Shown one piece after another: positions 1 to 12,392 of a stretch of 64,000 bases of DNA. The stretch covers positions 1 through 64,000 of the forward strand of contig QANU01003491.1 in assembly GCA_003254905.1 (NCBI GenBank), given 5' to 3'. A model generated the notes under the pieces. That model was not told where the DNA came from. It was given only the letters and a program-made list of their open reading frames with translations, and searched no databases. Source of the DNA: Nissolia schottii (lineage: Eukaryota > Streptophyta > Magnoliopsida > Fabales > Fabaceae). Position 1 is the stretch's first letter, and each line of letters begins with the position of its first letter. The position numbers and the translations under genes are program-made.

Positions 1-164
1 AATTACCGTCGGTTCGTTATAACCGACGGTAAATTGGTTTCCATCGACCACTTTATCGTCGGACCGTGTCCGACGGTAAGTCCGTCGGAAAAACGAGAAA
101 CCGACGGTAAACACGAATTTTACCGACGGAAATTCCGCCGGTAATAACCAATTTTCTTGTAGTG
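1..164. mobile_element. CACTA (En/Spm) transposon, terminal segment
   Basis: The segment ends with the reverse complement of CACTACAAGAAAA (152-164), the classic CACTA terminal inverted repeat. Inward of it lies a dense set of subterminal repeats built on ACCGTCGGT/ACCGACGGT in both orientations, about eight in 150 bp. Such arrays are the usual transposase-binding regions of plant CACTA elements. The rest of the element lies left of the window, so it cannot be said whether a transposase is present. Confidence 0.85.
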
Positions 165-391
165 AAAATTATATTTAACTAGAAGGGCTTGACCGACACG
201 CCTACTAAGCAAACATTTATTTTTTTAGGGAGTAATTATTTTTAATGGTAATTTTAAGGGTAAAAGTAGTAAGTAGTTAGTGAGTAGTTATTATAAATTG
301 CAACTATAAGGGTAAAAATGAAAATAAAGTTGAACACTAAGGATTAATTATTTCTTGATATCCTCTTTATTGTATTGTATAGATCACTAAC

Positions 392-1166
392 CTTTATATT
401 TAGAATAATATAATCCCAAAGGACCTTTTAGAAAAATTGTTGACTTAATGAAACTCTCAATTTGTCCTAAACTAAAAAAAAAAAAATCCAATTCATCAGA
501 AAGAAAAAAAAAAAAATTAGATACTTTTCTAAAGTCCCTAACTCTCATGAAATCCCCAATTAAATAACCATAATCCCTAATTCAGTGATCCTTATAAATC
601 TTCCATGTATTGTTTATTGCAATTGGGTGTTTATAAAGTTGTTCGTTGTTAGCAAGAATTACTAAGATCCTTTTAGGTGCGAATTGGTGTTGTTGGACAT
701 GGCTGTATTGCCCGGGGCTCCTAATATTCATTTAGTTGAATATAGTTCCTTTAAACATGTTGTAAAGTGTAATGAGTATTTTAATTTAGTTGTTCATTAT
801 CTAAAGTTGAGGTGTTAAAATGAACTAAATTCAAGTGAAAAGAACTAAAATACAACCATTCTATAATGTCTCAAAATATATCATATTCAGGTTTAAAAAG
901 GTGAAGATGTGAAGGAGAAGGCGAGAGAAGTTGGAGATAGAGGGATTGTGATTATTTTTGAATTAACTAGGATTGTATTTATTGAATTAGGGATTTTAGG
1001 GGAGTTAGAGATTTTAGGGACTGTGTTTATTGAATCAAGGATTTTAGAAGAGTATATAAATTATTTTTCTTCACAATTTATTTTTTCAGTTTAAGACAAG
1101 TTGAGGGTTTCATTAAGTCAACAGATTTTCTAAAAAGTCATTTGGGATTATATTATAAATATAAAG
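392..1166. repeat. Foldback element with ~80-bp terminal inverted repeats
   Basis: The left arm (about 392-478) and right arm (about 1089-1166) are near-perfect inverted copies of each other, sharing TAATCCCAAA, a CTTTTTAGAAAA-like stretch and GTTGACTTAATGAAA. Weaker inverted similarity continues inward (CCCTAACTC against GAGTTAGAG). A 61-codon frame at 909-1094 lies in this repeated interior and resembles no protein. Long arms suggest a Mutator-like or foldback non-autonomous DNA transposon, but I found no clear 9-bp target duplication. Confidence 0.65.
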
Positions 1167-1689
1167 TTTAATAATGTTGATAATGTAAATATATTAAGTA
1201 CTTGTTGATTGTATGCTGACGCAGACTAATGCACCAAAAAAATTATGACATGTCACAATATATTTCAATACTATTCACTTAACAAAAGTATCATAGCAAA
1301 CACCATATAGTACCTGTGTATTACACAGTTATTTTAATATATGTGTTCGTACTATAATAAATTTGAACAAGTAAAATTAATCAAAATTTTTTGTTTTTAA
1401 GTACATGAGAGTAATTTTGAAAAAAATTAAAATTTAGAGTTTTTTTTATAAGAAATTTTTTTAAAATAGTATTTGGGTTAGTTGTTAGGAAGCTCCTAAC
1501 ATTTGAATTTGAAAAGATTATATTAGAGAATTAACTTCAAAATTCAGTTAGAATATTTATTTTTTAAAAAAAATTAATTGAATTATGTTTATTTTAGATG
1601 TTAGAGAATGTTAAAATATAAATTAAAAAATATTTAGTGAGGTCTAAAACTTTAGTGAAATTAGCTTTAGCAGGAAATTTCCCTCCAAA
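1167..1689. other. AT-rich DNA, nothing recognised
   Basis: Very AT-rich with homopolymer runs. No coding similarity or terminal repeats were seen on either strand. Confidence 0.5.
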
Positions 1690-2123
1690 AGTAATGGTGG
1701 AAAAACCCAAAAATTTGCCGCGACATTTGAGATGAAAGTCTTTTTGTAGCAGCCTTTGTGAAGAAATTATTTGTGACAAACTTAGAGGCAAAATTTGCAG
1801 CATAATCATTTTGCGGCGGAAATGTTCCGCCGCAAATGATATTTCTAAAAATTGTTTTTCTAAATTTGTGTCAGCATACTCCCATGCAAACATTTAATTT
1901 ATTTTTTTGTTTTTAATTTTATGTCATTTGTGGTGAGACTTTTCCCCCGCAAAATATTTTCACCACAAATTTCAACACTAAGTTCACCACAAACAATTCT
2001 GCCACAGTTTCCATTGCATATTCCACCGCAAAATGACTTTCATCACAAACGTCGCCACAAATTTGTGACGGAAACGCACATGTTGCAAATGTTCCACCGC
2101 AATTAACCATTTTTCTAGTAGTG
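1690..2123. mobile_element. CACTA-type transposon end, second family
   Basis: The right boundary is the reverse complement of CACTACTAGAAAAATGG (2107-2123). The preceding 400 bp repeat GCGGCGGAA/TTCCGCCGC and CCRCAAA-type motifs, including an 11-bp perfect hairpin (TTTGCGGCGGA at 1810-1820 with its complement at 1826-1836). Subterminal repeats differ from those at 1-164, so this is a different CACTA subfamily. The opposite terminus was not found, so it is probably a truncated or deleted copy; the left limit is approximate. Short frames on both strands here arise from the repeats and are not genes. Confidence 0.75.
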
Positions 2124-3167
2124 GTTTAAACCCTTTACCCTAATTGAAACCCTCTATACCCTACCTCATACCCTCAATGCATACAATTTGTATCTAACTA
2201 TTTGCTCATATGCTAAGATCTCCTCCAACTTATTTACTGAATTACTCTTGGATTCTAATGGTATTTGTTGTTATGTCTGGATATTTTTCAAATAACTTTA
2301 TAGATATTAAAATGGGCAATTTTAATTTAACTTGCACCCATAAATCCTAAACCCCAACGGGCTTAGATACTAATTTTCCTAATAAATTATAATGTAACTA
2401 TTTTTTTGTTTTTGGGCAAGAAAGAAATAACTCTCATTCACGAAGAAAATATGGTGACACCTACAAATTAAAAAATAACTTCATATCTAATGTTAATAAA
2501 GTACAAATGTATGTTACATTCTGTAAATACCATAAAAAGAACAAAAATATCCGTAAAAAAACAAAAATATCACAAAAAAAAAAACCACTCACAAAAAGGA
2601 ACAAGAATACAAGCAAAATTCCAAATTAAAAAAAGGGTAAATTTGCCCAAAAAAAAGGGATGACAATTCTACTGAAAGCACTTACAAAAATAAAGATCAA
2701 AAAGAAGAGAATAGAGAATACAAAACAATAATAATTATAACAAAATATTATATACAAAGAAAGAAAAAATCAAAATATATCAGATTCTGCAAAAACAAAT
2801 CATACTCTGACTGGGGTTAATTTAGAATTTTAACAGATTTCAGAAAATGCATGTTTTGCAACCAAAAGAAAATTGCATGGGTTACGACATTGTGCAATGT
2901 TGATGCCACAAAGCACTAAAACCTCTTCTCATTGGCTAAAATGGAGGGGTCCGCCATGTTCCCTTACTAGAGGGGCCTAGTTTAAATGCCACCTATACTT
3001 ATAGTATTAATTTGGTAATTTCCTTTAATGATTGGGGTGAAGATTTAAACGAGATAATGCTATTTGTGCTCTCCAATATCTACGTTAGCTGACGAAGATG
3101 ATGTTATTGGTATTGATTTAGTATTTTATTTTTCCAACAACTAATCCTTATTCAGTAATACTAGGGG
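2124..3167. other. AT-rich spacer, nothing recognised
   Basis: A-rich on the plus strand from about 2400 to 2800. No reading frame, terminal repeat or RNA gene could be supported. Confidence 0.5.
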
Positions 3168-3175
3168 GTACACTT

Positions 3176-4054
3176 GCTGTGGTCAAAATGAGTTTAGTCC
3201 GCGAGCCTGATTAAATGAATGGATTTACATGCAAAAAATAGGTCTGAGAAAATTTGAAAAAAAATAGCTCGGCCCATTTTAACCCGTGAATTAAACGGGT
3301 CAGCCTGTGACTTTTTTTTTTTAAAAATACCAAAATTATAAAGTTTCATTTTTTACTCTAAATTTTATTTTGGAGTTTAAGAGTTTAGAGTTTAACTATT
3401 TAGACTTATAATTGAGCATGTTTAACTATTTGTTATGCTTAACTACTTAACTATATTTATATTGCTATACAGCTGAAGTTCTATGACATAAATATTGATA
3501 AATTTTACATTTCATTCATTCAATGAGTGCCTATGCCCTACAAGTTGATATATGGTTTCAAACATTGTTTATTATTGATTAATCTACAAGAAAGAGTTCC
3601 AATTGTATTTTTTGATTAATAACATAACAGTACTTACATCAATGTTATATGCTGTCATTTAATTAATGAAAGTTGTATTAATTCATGAATCGATTTCAAA
3701 TAGCATTTGATAGCATTTGATAGTTTTCAAGCAAGATAGTTGAAGGAACAAAAAAGATAATATAATCTCGCAATTAACCATTTAAACTATTTCTTTCTGA
3801 TTAATTAATAGATAGACGATAAAAAATAGCTAAAAATGATCGTGCATACTTATTTACAACTTTGTATTTAAAATCATAAAAAATAGACTAAAATTTTAAT
3901 TTATTTTTAAAAAATAATGGGCTGGCAGGCTGACTCGTTTAGGTTCGCAAATTGATCATAAACGAGCCGAACCCTAAAAAGATGCATAATTTTGGCCTGA
4001 CTCATTTAGGCCTATGGGCCCAAACGGCCTCGACTGGCCATTTGACACCCCTAG
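3176..4054. mobile_element. Non-autonomous hAT transposon
   Basis: The right end reads inward as CTAGGGGTGTCAAATGGCC, a terminus common to plant hAT elements that carry GGGCC-rich subterminal sequence. The left end (GTGGTCAAAATGAG) is a diverged match. Flanks 3168-3175 (GTACACTT) and 4055-4062 (GTACACCA) agree at 6 of 8 positions, fitting an old 8-bp hAT target duplication. The interior is AT-rich with no transposase. It sits inside the GGTACAC dispersed repeat. Confidence 0.6.
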
Positions 4055-5575
4055 GTACACCATTTGTGTTGCCATTGTACAATCATCGTATGAGATACGT
4101 ATGGTATAGACAATGACACCAAGTGCATAAACTTTTGCGCACATGCACAAATTTTTTTACACACATGCATAAACTTTTTCATATACGAAACCACATTAAA
4201 TCAGATTTGTTGCGCATTAAATAATAAAAAGTAATTGTCACATGTAATATCCCACTTTTTCCTTAGCAAATATTTCACAAAATAAATAAATATACGAGTG
4301 AATTTATTAAGACTGAAAATTTTAAATCACCAATTATATTTTCCCAAAATGTCAGTCAAGCTAATAGTTTCGTGATCTTGCAAAGTTCCACGAGATCTGG
4401 ATCAATTATCATTCGTCGCCAGAATTTAATTATGTATCGAAGGTATCTATAAAACACACTTCTACGAAAGTTTATTTAAGAGTACCTTAGATTAATTTAA
4501 ATTCCTTATAAGAAAAATTAGTATAATGTGTTTCTATGTTTAGAAAATTTTTAAGATATCCGTTAAATCGACGCGCACGTACGGCAACGCACGTACACGA
4601 AAATATAACGACCAAACACGATCAAACATACTATTCACATTTCAATATTTAATTGAAATTCCCTTCCATTTCAGCCATGGAAGTCGTGAATGACCATGGT
4701 TTCACTCCCAACATTAATTAATTTCTCTAAACCATGAAGTACCAAAGCCCATACCTTGTACTATTCATACCATACTTCACACTATTCTTCCAATTTCTTT
4801 ATTTATTTCATTTCCTCACAAATTTGTGCCACAAAACCGTGGCCATCCCTCCCCATCAGCCCTCTTATATTTTTATTTTCTTTCCTTAATAAAACAAGTC
4901 AAAACAAGGCCATGTCTTGCACTATGTGCACCTTACCTTACACTATGCACACAATATACATTATTGACTATTTTGGACAATTTCCCCCCAAAAATCTGGG
5001 CATTTAACCACAGCCCTCTTCCACAAATCTCATTAATTTTGTCCCTAAAATTAAAGCTAGGTCACTCCAAAATTGATCAAGAACAATCACACACTCTTAC
5101 ACTTTTCCATACTATCAACTACACTCTCTTAATTACTAATTTCTCTCAAAGATCACCACACGCAGACGGCTCACATTCAGATTTTGCAGCCTCTCAACTT
5201 AATCACGCTCCTCAAATCACTCACTAACACTTACACATCTCACTTACTCTCTTACAAAGCCATGCCTTCACTCATACCTCCATCACTTCACCATTTTGTG
5301 TAAATTAGATTAAAACTTTAGTGCTCATATACACAAACTTTTTCTCACACATTTACAAATTTTTGAACAACCAGAAACAAAAAAAATGACGGAAACAAAA
5401 ATGAAAACTCTGGGATCCATAGTGTCTTACGAAGAAGAATTTTTTTTTTTAAATGAAGAAAAGTTTATTTCAAGATAGCGTATGTGATAATGAAGAAAAA
5501 TGAACAAGACTGAAAAAATAAAGAAAAAAGCATTTGTTAGGGAGAGTGAGGGAAGGGGGTGGGGGAGAACGTGAA
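4055..5575 (+). repeat. GGTACAC dispersed repeat, copy 1 (interrupted)
   Basis: Starts GGTACACCATTTGTGTTGCC and continues with degenerate units containing CACAAACTTTT and TGACAGAAAYGAAAAC. The same series is found at 13330-14198 (minus) and 39845-40541 (plus). Here it is split by a gypsy LTR fragment (4243 to about 5228) and resumes until about 5575. No coding capacity. The superfamily is unknown. Confidence 0.6.
4243..5228 (+). mobile_element. Family A gypsy LTR, 5' part only
   Basis: Begins TGTAATATCCCACTTTTTCC, matching the TGTAACATCCCG start of the other family A LTRs. An internal block (AATTTAATTATG, then TAAAACACAC) aligns with the same place in the LTR at 55727. The right edge is abrupt and no 3' LTR end or convincing target duplication was found, so it is a truncated fossil. 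A 133-codon frame at 4826-5227 lies in the LTR and has no protein similarity. Confidence 0.65.
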
Positions 5576-5576
5576 G

Positions 5577-7160
5577 GTAGGGATGGGAACAGACTAGGCT
5601 AGGCCATACCCTTAACAGGCCGAACCTGTGTTATTAATTTTTGGCCTGAGTCTGACTTGTTGTTTGTCAAAGATTTTTTTTTTGCCTGGCCTAGCCTGTT
5701 TGAGAGGCCTAGCCTAGCTTGGAGTCTAATAGGCCAACCTATTTTTTTTTCTCCAACCAAAAAACCTATTTTTCAAGCCTATTTACTATAGTCTGTTTAT
5801 CATGACCTGTTTACCATGACCTGTTTACACACATTAAATAGGCCATCACATTGATAAATAAATGAAAATCCAAATTGCAATAACAATCTAATATTTAAAC
5901 AAAAATCCATACATCAATCCAAGTTTCCAACCAAGACCATTAAACTCCATAGATCAAGAAAAAGTTTCAACATCAAGAACAAAAATTCAAATTTCCAATA
6001 ATGAAATATCTAAACACATTAGTCTAACACAAACAGTTAAATAAAACATACACGAATAAGAACAACCATGTTTGGTTTGTTTATTCACTAACAACTATCA
6101 ATCACCCAATGAACCAATGAGCGACCAAAGTATCAAATCTTCAATATGATCTCCCCACCATGTTCATTGTCAATTGCCTTAAAAATAACAAATTATTTAA
6201 TTTTAAAAAATATAAGATAAAATAAATAATAAGATATACCTTATATTTTTTCTTTATATTATACTTGTTGTGGAGCCAATCCCCACCACAAATGAGTGCT
6301 TAAATAGATTATTCACTCAAATTAGCGCAATATTCATCAATTATTCTTCCCCCTGCACTAAATGTGGACTCTGATGCTACTATTGAGACCATAATAGCTA
6401 GAATGTCAGCAGCCATATTTAAAAAAAATCTTATAGTTTAAGTTGTTTGTTTCCATCATTCCAAAGCATTGAAAGAGCTTTTGGCATCAGGAACATATAC
6501 CCCTTCCTCAAGATAACCTTGTAACTTTGACTTCATTGGAAGAACTTCTCTTTACAAGAATAGCTCATAATTTCAGCTATTGTGTTAGACACACTTGAAC
6601 TAGGCATAATAGAATTAGAGTTGTTGCCTTCTACATCATTTTCACCACTTTCACTAGTTAATGCTTCTTCATGCAATTTAACATATTCATCATATAACAC
6701 CTCCAATGAAATCTTTGCCATTTGTTTATTTTCTTCCACTTGTTCAGGTTTATATATGAGACGAAAGCAAAAGTTGACAACCTGAAATTTGAACATAGGA
6801 TCGAAGATACTTGCAAGGATCATTAGAAGATTACATTTCCCCAATATTTATCAAACTTCTTTTTTATTAAGGTTGTCATGACTTTCGTGAAGTCGTCCTC
6901 ATCCTCTTCCACTTTATCAATCGATTTTTTCCCCTTCGAAACTTCATCAAGATAGAGATTTGTAGTTGGATAGTCACTACCTAAGATGATCTAAGTGGCA
7001 CCATTGAATGCTACTAAAAGTTGAAAAATTTTATCAACTTCACGTCAATCCTCTTCAGAAGGTTCATAACAATAATGATGCTCCCTCTCCTTATAAGTTG
7101 AAAAGACAATTTTAAACTTCAAGGCAAGAGACAACATCTTGTCTTAAATTAATATTGGCA
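5577..7160 (-). mobile_element. hAT transposon, decayed autonomous copy
   Basis: The left terminus TAGGGATGGGAACAGACTAG with GGCCTAGCCT-rich subterminal sequence is hAT-like. The body codes on the minus strand for the C-terminal half of a RICESLEEPER-type hAT transposase (6228-7150). The other terminus was not found; sequence beyond 7160 is unassigned and then copia-derived, so the N-terminal half and end are missing. Confidence 0.75.
6228..7150 (-). pseudogene. hAT (RICESLEEPER-type) transposase remnant
   Basis: Read right to left on the minus strand the order is that of plant hAT transposases: FKIVF-type and YKERE segment, GSDYPTTNLYLDEV, the DUF4413-like stretch KKKFDKYWG then NLLMILASIFDPMFKFQVV (6844-6600), a linker ending LYDEYVKLHEEA, and the C-terminal dimerisation domain with VASESTFSAGGRIIDEY and CANLSE. 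Catalysis was cut-and-paste transposition in the nucleus. It is dead: there is a one-base frame change between KYWG and KCNLL near 6843, another near 6530, and several stops, one of them in the dimerisation domain at about 6450. Only the C-terminal half survives. Confidence 0.9.
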
Positions 7161-7489
7161 TGAAAGAAGTAAAACAAAAGTTTACTCAACTAGATATTTT
7201 AATTATTTTGCGTGACTGGTTAGACCATCCTGGTTCAATTATGTTGTGAAAAAAAAGTTATAGAGAACTCACATAGACATTCATTGAAGAGCTAGAAGAT
7301 TCTTCAATTAAATGAATTCTCATGTGTTGGTTGTTCTTAAAGAAAATTAATTATGAGATAATCACCAATTGAATTTGTGAGAGAATCATTTACATTTCTA
7401 GAATATATTGAGAGTGAACTATGTGAGCCCACTTATAAATTACATATGCTTCTAATAGATGCATCAAACAAATGATCACATGTGTGTTT
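7161..7489. other. Unassigned AT-rich DNA
   Basis: Separates the hAT remnant from the copia remnant. No terminal repeat or coding signal recognised. Confidence 0.4.
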
Positions 7490-8940
7490 ATTATTAATTC
7501 GTAACCCGAAATTTACGATATTTCTTGCTCAAATAATTTAAGAGAAGAGTATCCCAATAATGCCATTAAGACAATTTGTCTTGATAATAATGGTGAGTTA
7601 ATGTCTCAAGATTATAATGATTATTGTATGTCAGATGGAACAACAGTCGAAGAGCATGATGCTCCTATTCATGCGTGGTTAGAAAAATTGTTTATTAAAT
7701 GTCTCCAATTAATTAGGTAGACCATTACTTATGATAATTAAACTTCATGTTTGACATGAGGACATGCTATCTTGCATGTAGCAACACTTGTACGCGTCAT
7801 GCCAACAAGTTATTATAAATTCTTTCTATTGCACTTGGCTTTTGGCCAAGAGCCAAATATTTACCATCTTAGAATTTTTATGTACGGTTGACGTCCAAAT
7901 TTCTCAACCAGAACGGACAAAGATGAGAGCTCAAAGAATGTTGGGAATATATGATTGGTTGATTCCCTTTTTATTGTAAATTATCTCAAACCAAATATAA
8001 ATTTATTTAAGACAAGATTTTTAATTGATATGAAATAATTTTCCCAATGTTAGCAGGAGATAAGCAGCTAAAAAAGAAAAGCATATGAAATAAATTTTCA
8101 TTATCTCATTTAAATTCTCGTACAAGGCAATGTGAAAAGTAATTCATTTGCAAAATATTGTAAATTAACTGTCAGATTTATTTATTGACCCAAAGAGTTA
8201 TCAATCCTCATATACTAGCTACAAATTAATCCTCCAAATTAAATTAGTGCCCTTGAAGGAAAACCTATTTGTGCAAATGAAAGTAAGTCACACCTGAAGT
8301 ATGGTAGCACAATCGGTTCTAAATATGAAATTTCTTTTAAGATGGAAATGGGCAATTAATGAAGATGGTCATAATATAGAGGCAAATGCTCGAGGAGAGC
8401 CCTAAGACATAACTATTGATGAAACCTTAGAAGTGGTTAAGGTACTTGAAAAATGACAAAAATAAAGAGATCTTGATAATTTATGTTTTCATGAAAAATA
8501 TGGAACCGATCAAAATCATATTGTTGTAGACAACGTTGTTTGCGCATAATGTTGCTATTGAAATAATTAAGCAAAAGAGGGTCTTGAATAAAAATCTGTC
8601 GAAGAATATATATAGAGAAATGATTGGCCAATGTGGAAAGACGCAATTTATGTTGAATTAACTTCACCTAGAAAATATGAAGTTTTTTTGGGATCTATAG
8701 TTAAACAAATGAAGTTGTAAAGCCAGTGGAGTACAAGTGAGTTTTTCGCGCAAAAATGAAATGGGGAAAGATGAACTATAAAGCACGACTTGTAGCATAA
8801 GGGTTTTCAGAAAATATGGCATTGGCTATATGGAGATATATTCTCCCATAGTGAATTAATTTTTTTTCTTCTTCTAGAAGTTAATAAAAAAATTAGACAT
8901 GCATCTATAAGCCTATTTATATGGCATACTAGCAATTAAA
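7490..8940 (+). mobile_element. Ty1/copia pol fossil (integrase to reverse transcriptase)
   Basis: Short in-frame patches follow the order of a copia polyprotein on the plus strand. Near 7585-7650 there is an integrase-core patch (LDNNGE, NDYCMS). Near 7740-7860 there is WGHAIL and LAFGQEPN, and near 7905 ERTKM with RMLGIY. Near 8600-8800 the reverse-transcriptase entry (RNDWPMWKDAIYVELTS, RKNEMGK) is followed by YSPIV, and near 8900 by a YLYG patch. Heavily broken, with many stops and frame changes. No LTR could be assigned. Old. Confidence 0.8.
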
Positions 8941-8944
8941 TTGT

Positions 8945-9720
8945 TTTTTATTAAAATCCTTTGAATGATTTAGAATGAGTGAAGCATAATATTGCAATGT
9001 AGAAGTACAAGTATATAGACTAAAAATTACATAAACATAAACTGAAAGTAAATTGCATAAGTAAAAGAAGAACTAAAAGAGATTGTGTGAGGAAATAAAT
9101 AGAAGAGGAAGAGAATTTACATATGGGGAGAAGAAGAAGTAAGAATGGAGTACTTGATTTTCCCGAGGATGTGTAAGGTACTCCTCAAACAATTCCAATC
9201 TAATCTAATTTTGATTCCACTAATCCTATTTATAGAAAATCCTAATTTCTAATAGCCTTGAGTGGTTACTTTCTGCCGCCTTGAGTAGTTATAACTTCTC
9301 TTTGCAATAACCTCTTGATGTTCACGTACTAATGGAGTTGTCTTGAATTTTGATTTGGGTAGTAACTTGTTGAAACTGCACAAAGTAACCTCGTGCAACT
9401 GTTGTACTGTTTGAGTAACCTCCATAATTCACGTGTGCTGGTTCCAATTGCTTCACTTTGAATTTGAATTAAATTTTCACATGCATTATGTTGCCAATGA
9501 GATCATACTTGACTTGTCTTTTGCTTTCGTTTACTCCCTGCCTTGGTCTTGGTCAACCATTTGCATTCCTTGTGACCAATATCTTTCATGTCTTGGTCAA
9601 CCATTTGCATTCCTTGTGACCAATATCTTTCATTTACTTCCTGACCAACCATTTACATTTCTTGATGGCCAATATTTGATGCCAAGTTATTGATATGGTC
9701 TGGCACCCACAATGATCATA
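8945..9720 (-). other. Possible LTR-like segment
   Basis: Contains a TATAAATA box on the minus strand (near 9228-9236), a purine-rich stretch beside it and a tandem repeat at 9547-9680, as in an LTR. No terminal dinucleotides or target duplication could be fixed, so the assignment is weak. Confidence 0.3.
9547..9680. repeat. 44-bp tandem repeat, ~3 units
   Basis: The unit starts TCTTGGTCAACCATTTGCAT. The first two copies (9547-9590 and 9591-9634) are nearly identical and the third (from 9635) is diverged. A frame at 9433-9693 reads through the repeat and is a by-product of it. Confidence 0.85.
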
Positions 9721-12392
9721 TATATCCATTAGGGTATTGCCACTTAACTAATAAAAACTCAGTTTTTATTTTTTAACACATGCGCTCATGATCTACTTGC
9801 TTTGAGACATACTTTCATTGGCATTTTGGTCGACCTTAGTGACTTATTTATATAGTCCACTCCTATATATANTATATCATTGTGTTATTACCATGAATTT
9901 TTGATATAAACTTTCTTTGAATTATTTATCACAATTTATTATTAGCCACTTTAAGATTATTAATAGGTCGTCTTTATGACTTAATATTGGTCGCCTCAAA
10001 GACATCATTAGGTCATCTATCCTAAATTGAGACTTGGGGACCCTTCTCTTAACTTAGTAAAATTTTTGGTATAACAGTACGTATCTATTGTAGTTCTCGA
10101 TAAGTATTTGAAGGTCTACATGTGTCGGAATGTGGGGAGATCCTGGCGCTCAACCAATTCTCCCGAGATGATTTCTTCAAAGCATTCGGATATTCATATT
10201 GTGTGCTACTTCGTCTTCCTTTTTACAGTTTTTGTTTGTAGGTTTAAAATTTCCTTATGAATCTTTATATCGTTCTTGCCTTAGACAATGATTTTAGAAT
10301 CCCTCACCTTCTCTTATTTGCTGTCTCTTATTTGTTGTGGTTCTTAGAAACTTATCTGCATTTGCTTCTCATTTTAACGAGTGAATACAAAATATGAATA
10401 CAAAATATTTATCTTTGTAAAAAAAAAAATTATTTATATATTATACAAAATTCCCTTACAACATCCTAACTATTTGTGGAATCAAATTAAAACTTGCTCG
10501 AATTTGCTGCTATGAATTTTAATTCTCTAAAATGATATCCTCGCTTTAGGAAAAATAAAATAAAGGGTCTACGCCCTTAGATCAATAAAGTAAAATTAAT
10601 CTAAACACAATGCACTCTTAAGGATATTCTTCACAGATTTTTTTTTTCCTTCCCTAAAATAAGAATCTCATTTTAAACGATATATGTAACTATATATTAA
10701 TCTTAAAGAAAAAAGACCAACACTAGCTTAGATTAAAAAAAGCAAAAAATTCATACAAAGAAAAGAAAAGAAAATAAAAAATCAGGAGTCCTTTCGAATG
10801 GATGACGATTTGTCATCACTTTCTTGAAAGTTGACAAATCAAATCCGGAGAAATGGGAATCTAGTCATTTCTTGTATTCTTCCATCATATACAAACCAAA
10901 TATGTTGCCCCGAGCTGAAAAGCTGCTTTAAAATATTTTATTTCATAATATTTCTGTTTCACCCCCCCCCTCCTTCTTTTAACTAATTAATTAATTGTAC
11001 TTGTTAGATTAATCAACATGATCTAAAATCAATTGGCCGGTTGGGAGGGTCAAATTAATTAATCAGACCAAGTTCGCCGGAGTTCTAACTTAAATAATGC
11101 ACGATAGTGCAAATAGTAAACAAAACAACCACGATAATAATCAAAATGTAGATAATGAAGTGTATAATTAATGGCCACCAATTACTTTCTAGCAAGGATG
11201 GTCACTATCCTCTCATAATTTAATTAGTTGAAACGTAAACCGTACATCACATCGCGGGCCATGTTAATTTTTCATTTCTTTGATTCTTTCTCTTCGCTAA
11301 CTCATGCTATTGAAATTTATACACTTCTCATAGTTTCATTCAAAATTAAAACTAAACTTTAACATAGTAATCAAGAAGAATTACATAACAAATACGCATA
11401 CATGTGGTCCTCTTCTCTTTGATCTTTTCTTTAATTTTTTTTTCTCTCTCTTTCTTTCTTTCTTGTTTGTCATTTCATCCTAGCTGTGCAATTCTCCCTC
11501 GTTCAAATACAACTCCACGAGATTCCTTTGGTTGCTGATAAAGCTCCAAATCCCGCTGATACTGTGTTGTACCTTTACGTTAAACCAACCATTAAAACCA
11601 TTATTAAATCGAATAATATATACTTAAACACCAATCTCAGTGCATGAAGGTGCATATTATATGCCCATCCCCTGATCGAGAAAACACTTAATTATTGAAC
11701 ATAATTGCTAACCCTTAGGTTACTGTCGCCTAATAGTTTGCGCCGGCAGCAAATCATACAAACAAGATATACTCTACCAAGTGATTAGGGAGTTTAAATA
11801 ATGGCATGTCCTAATCTAAGATTTATTGATTATTTATATATATTTTCTCTTCATTATTATTGGGATTATTAATTTAGAATAATTATTGAATGCATAAACA
11901 TAAGTTGACGCGTTCGATGGGATCACTTTGAAAATAATATAGGAGCTATAACCTATGGCACGCATATATATGGTTGGGGAATGGGGGTGTGGAACATTTC
12001 TTCACGTAAGAAATGTATGAGGCATTGACCCAAGGCTTTTGGCTTAGGTGTCTCTTGCCGCACCCTCTAAGCTAGCTATGTGTTGGGGGGAGGTTGGGGA
12101 GGGAGGGGAGGGGTAGGGGGTCTTTTCGTCCCAATTGGCGAATGAACGATGGGAATAGTAATTAATAAGATACCAACCCTCATTTGGATATAATTCGACA
12201 CTTGTTTCTTTTAGTCAAGTCATGTGAATATAACAAAAAAGAAAATGTTGTCTAACATGATAAATTTTACAAACGATAATAACCTTGTAATGATCTGTTT
12301 GAATTCGCTTTGACTAGTCAACAAATAATATGATCGGTGGTGATTTGTTTTATTGTTTTTTTTTTCTCTTGATAATTTGTTGTGCCATTGAA
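9721..12392. other. Gene-free AT-rich stretch
   Basis: No protein-coding, RNA-gene or transposon structure recognised on either strand. One unresolved base at 9872. Notable only for a C-run near 10963-10972, pyrimidine tracts near 11425-11465 and the G-rich run at 12084-12120. Confidence 0.5.
12084..12120 (+). other. G-quadruplex-type G-rich run
   Basis: Six runs of three or more G separated by 1-5 nt lie within 37 bp on the plus strand, which more than satisfies the usual G3+N1-7 rule for a quadruplex. The surrounding DNA is AT-rich, so this is a sharp compositional outlier. Confidence 0.75.

Noticed and set aside
4826-5227. 133-codon plus-strand frame
   Set aside because: Inside a truncated gypsy LTR; His/Leu/Thr-rich, no domain.
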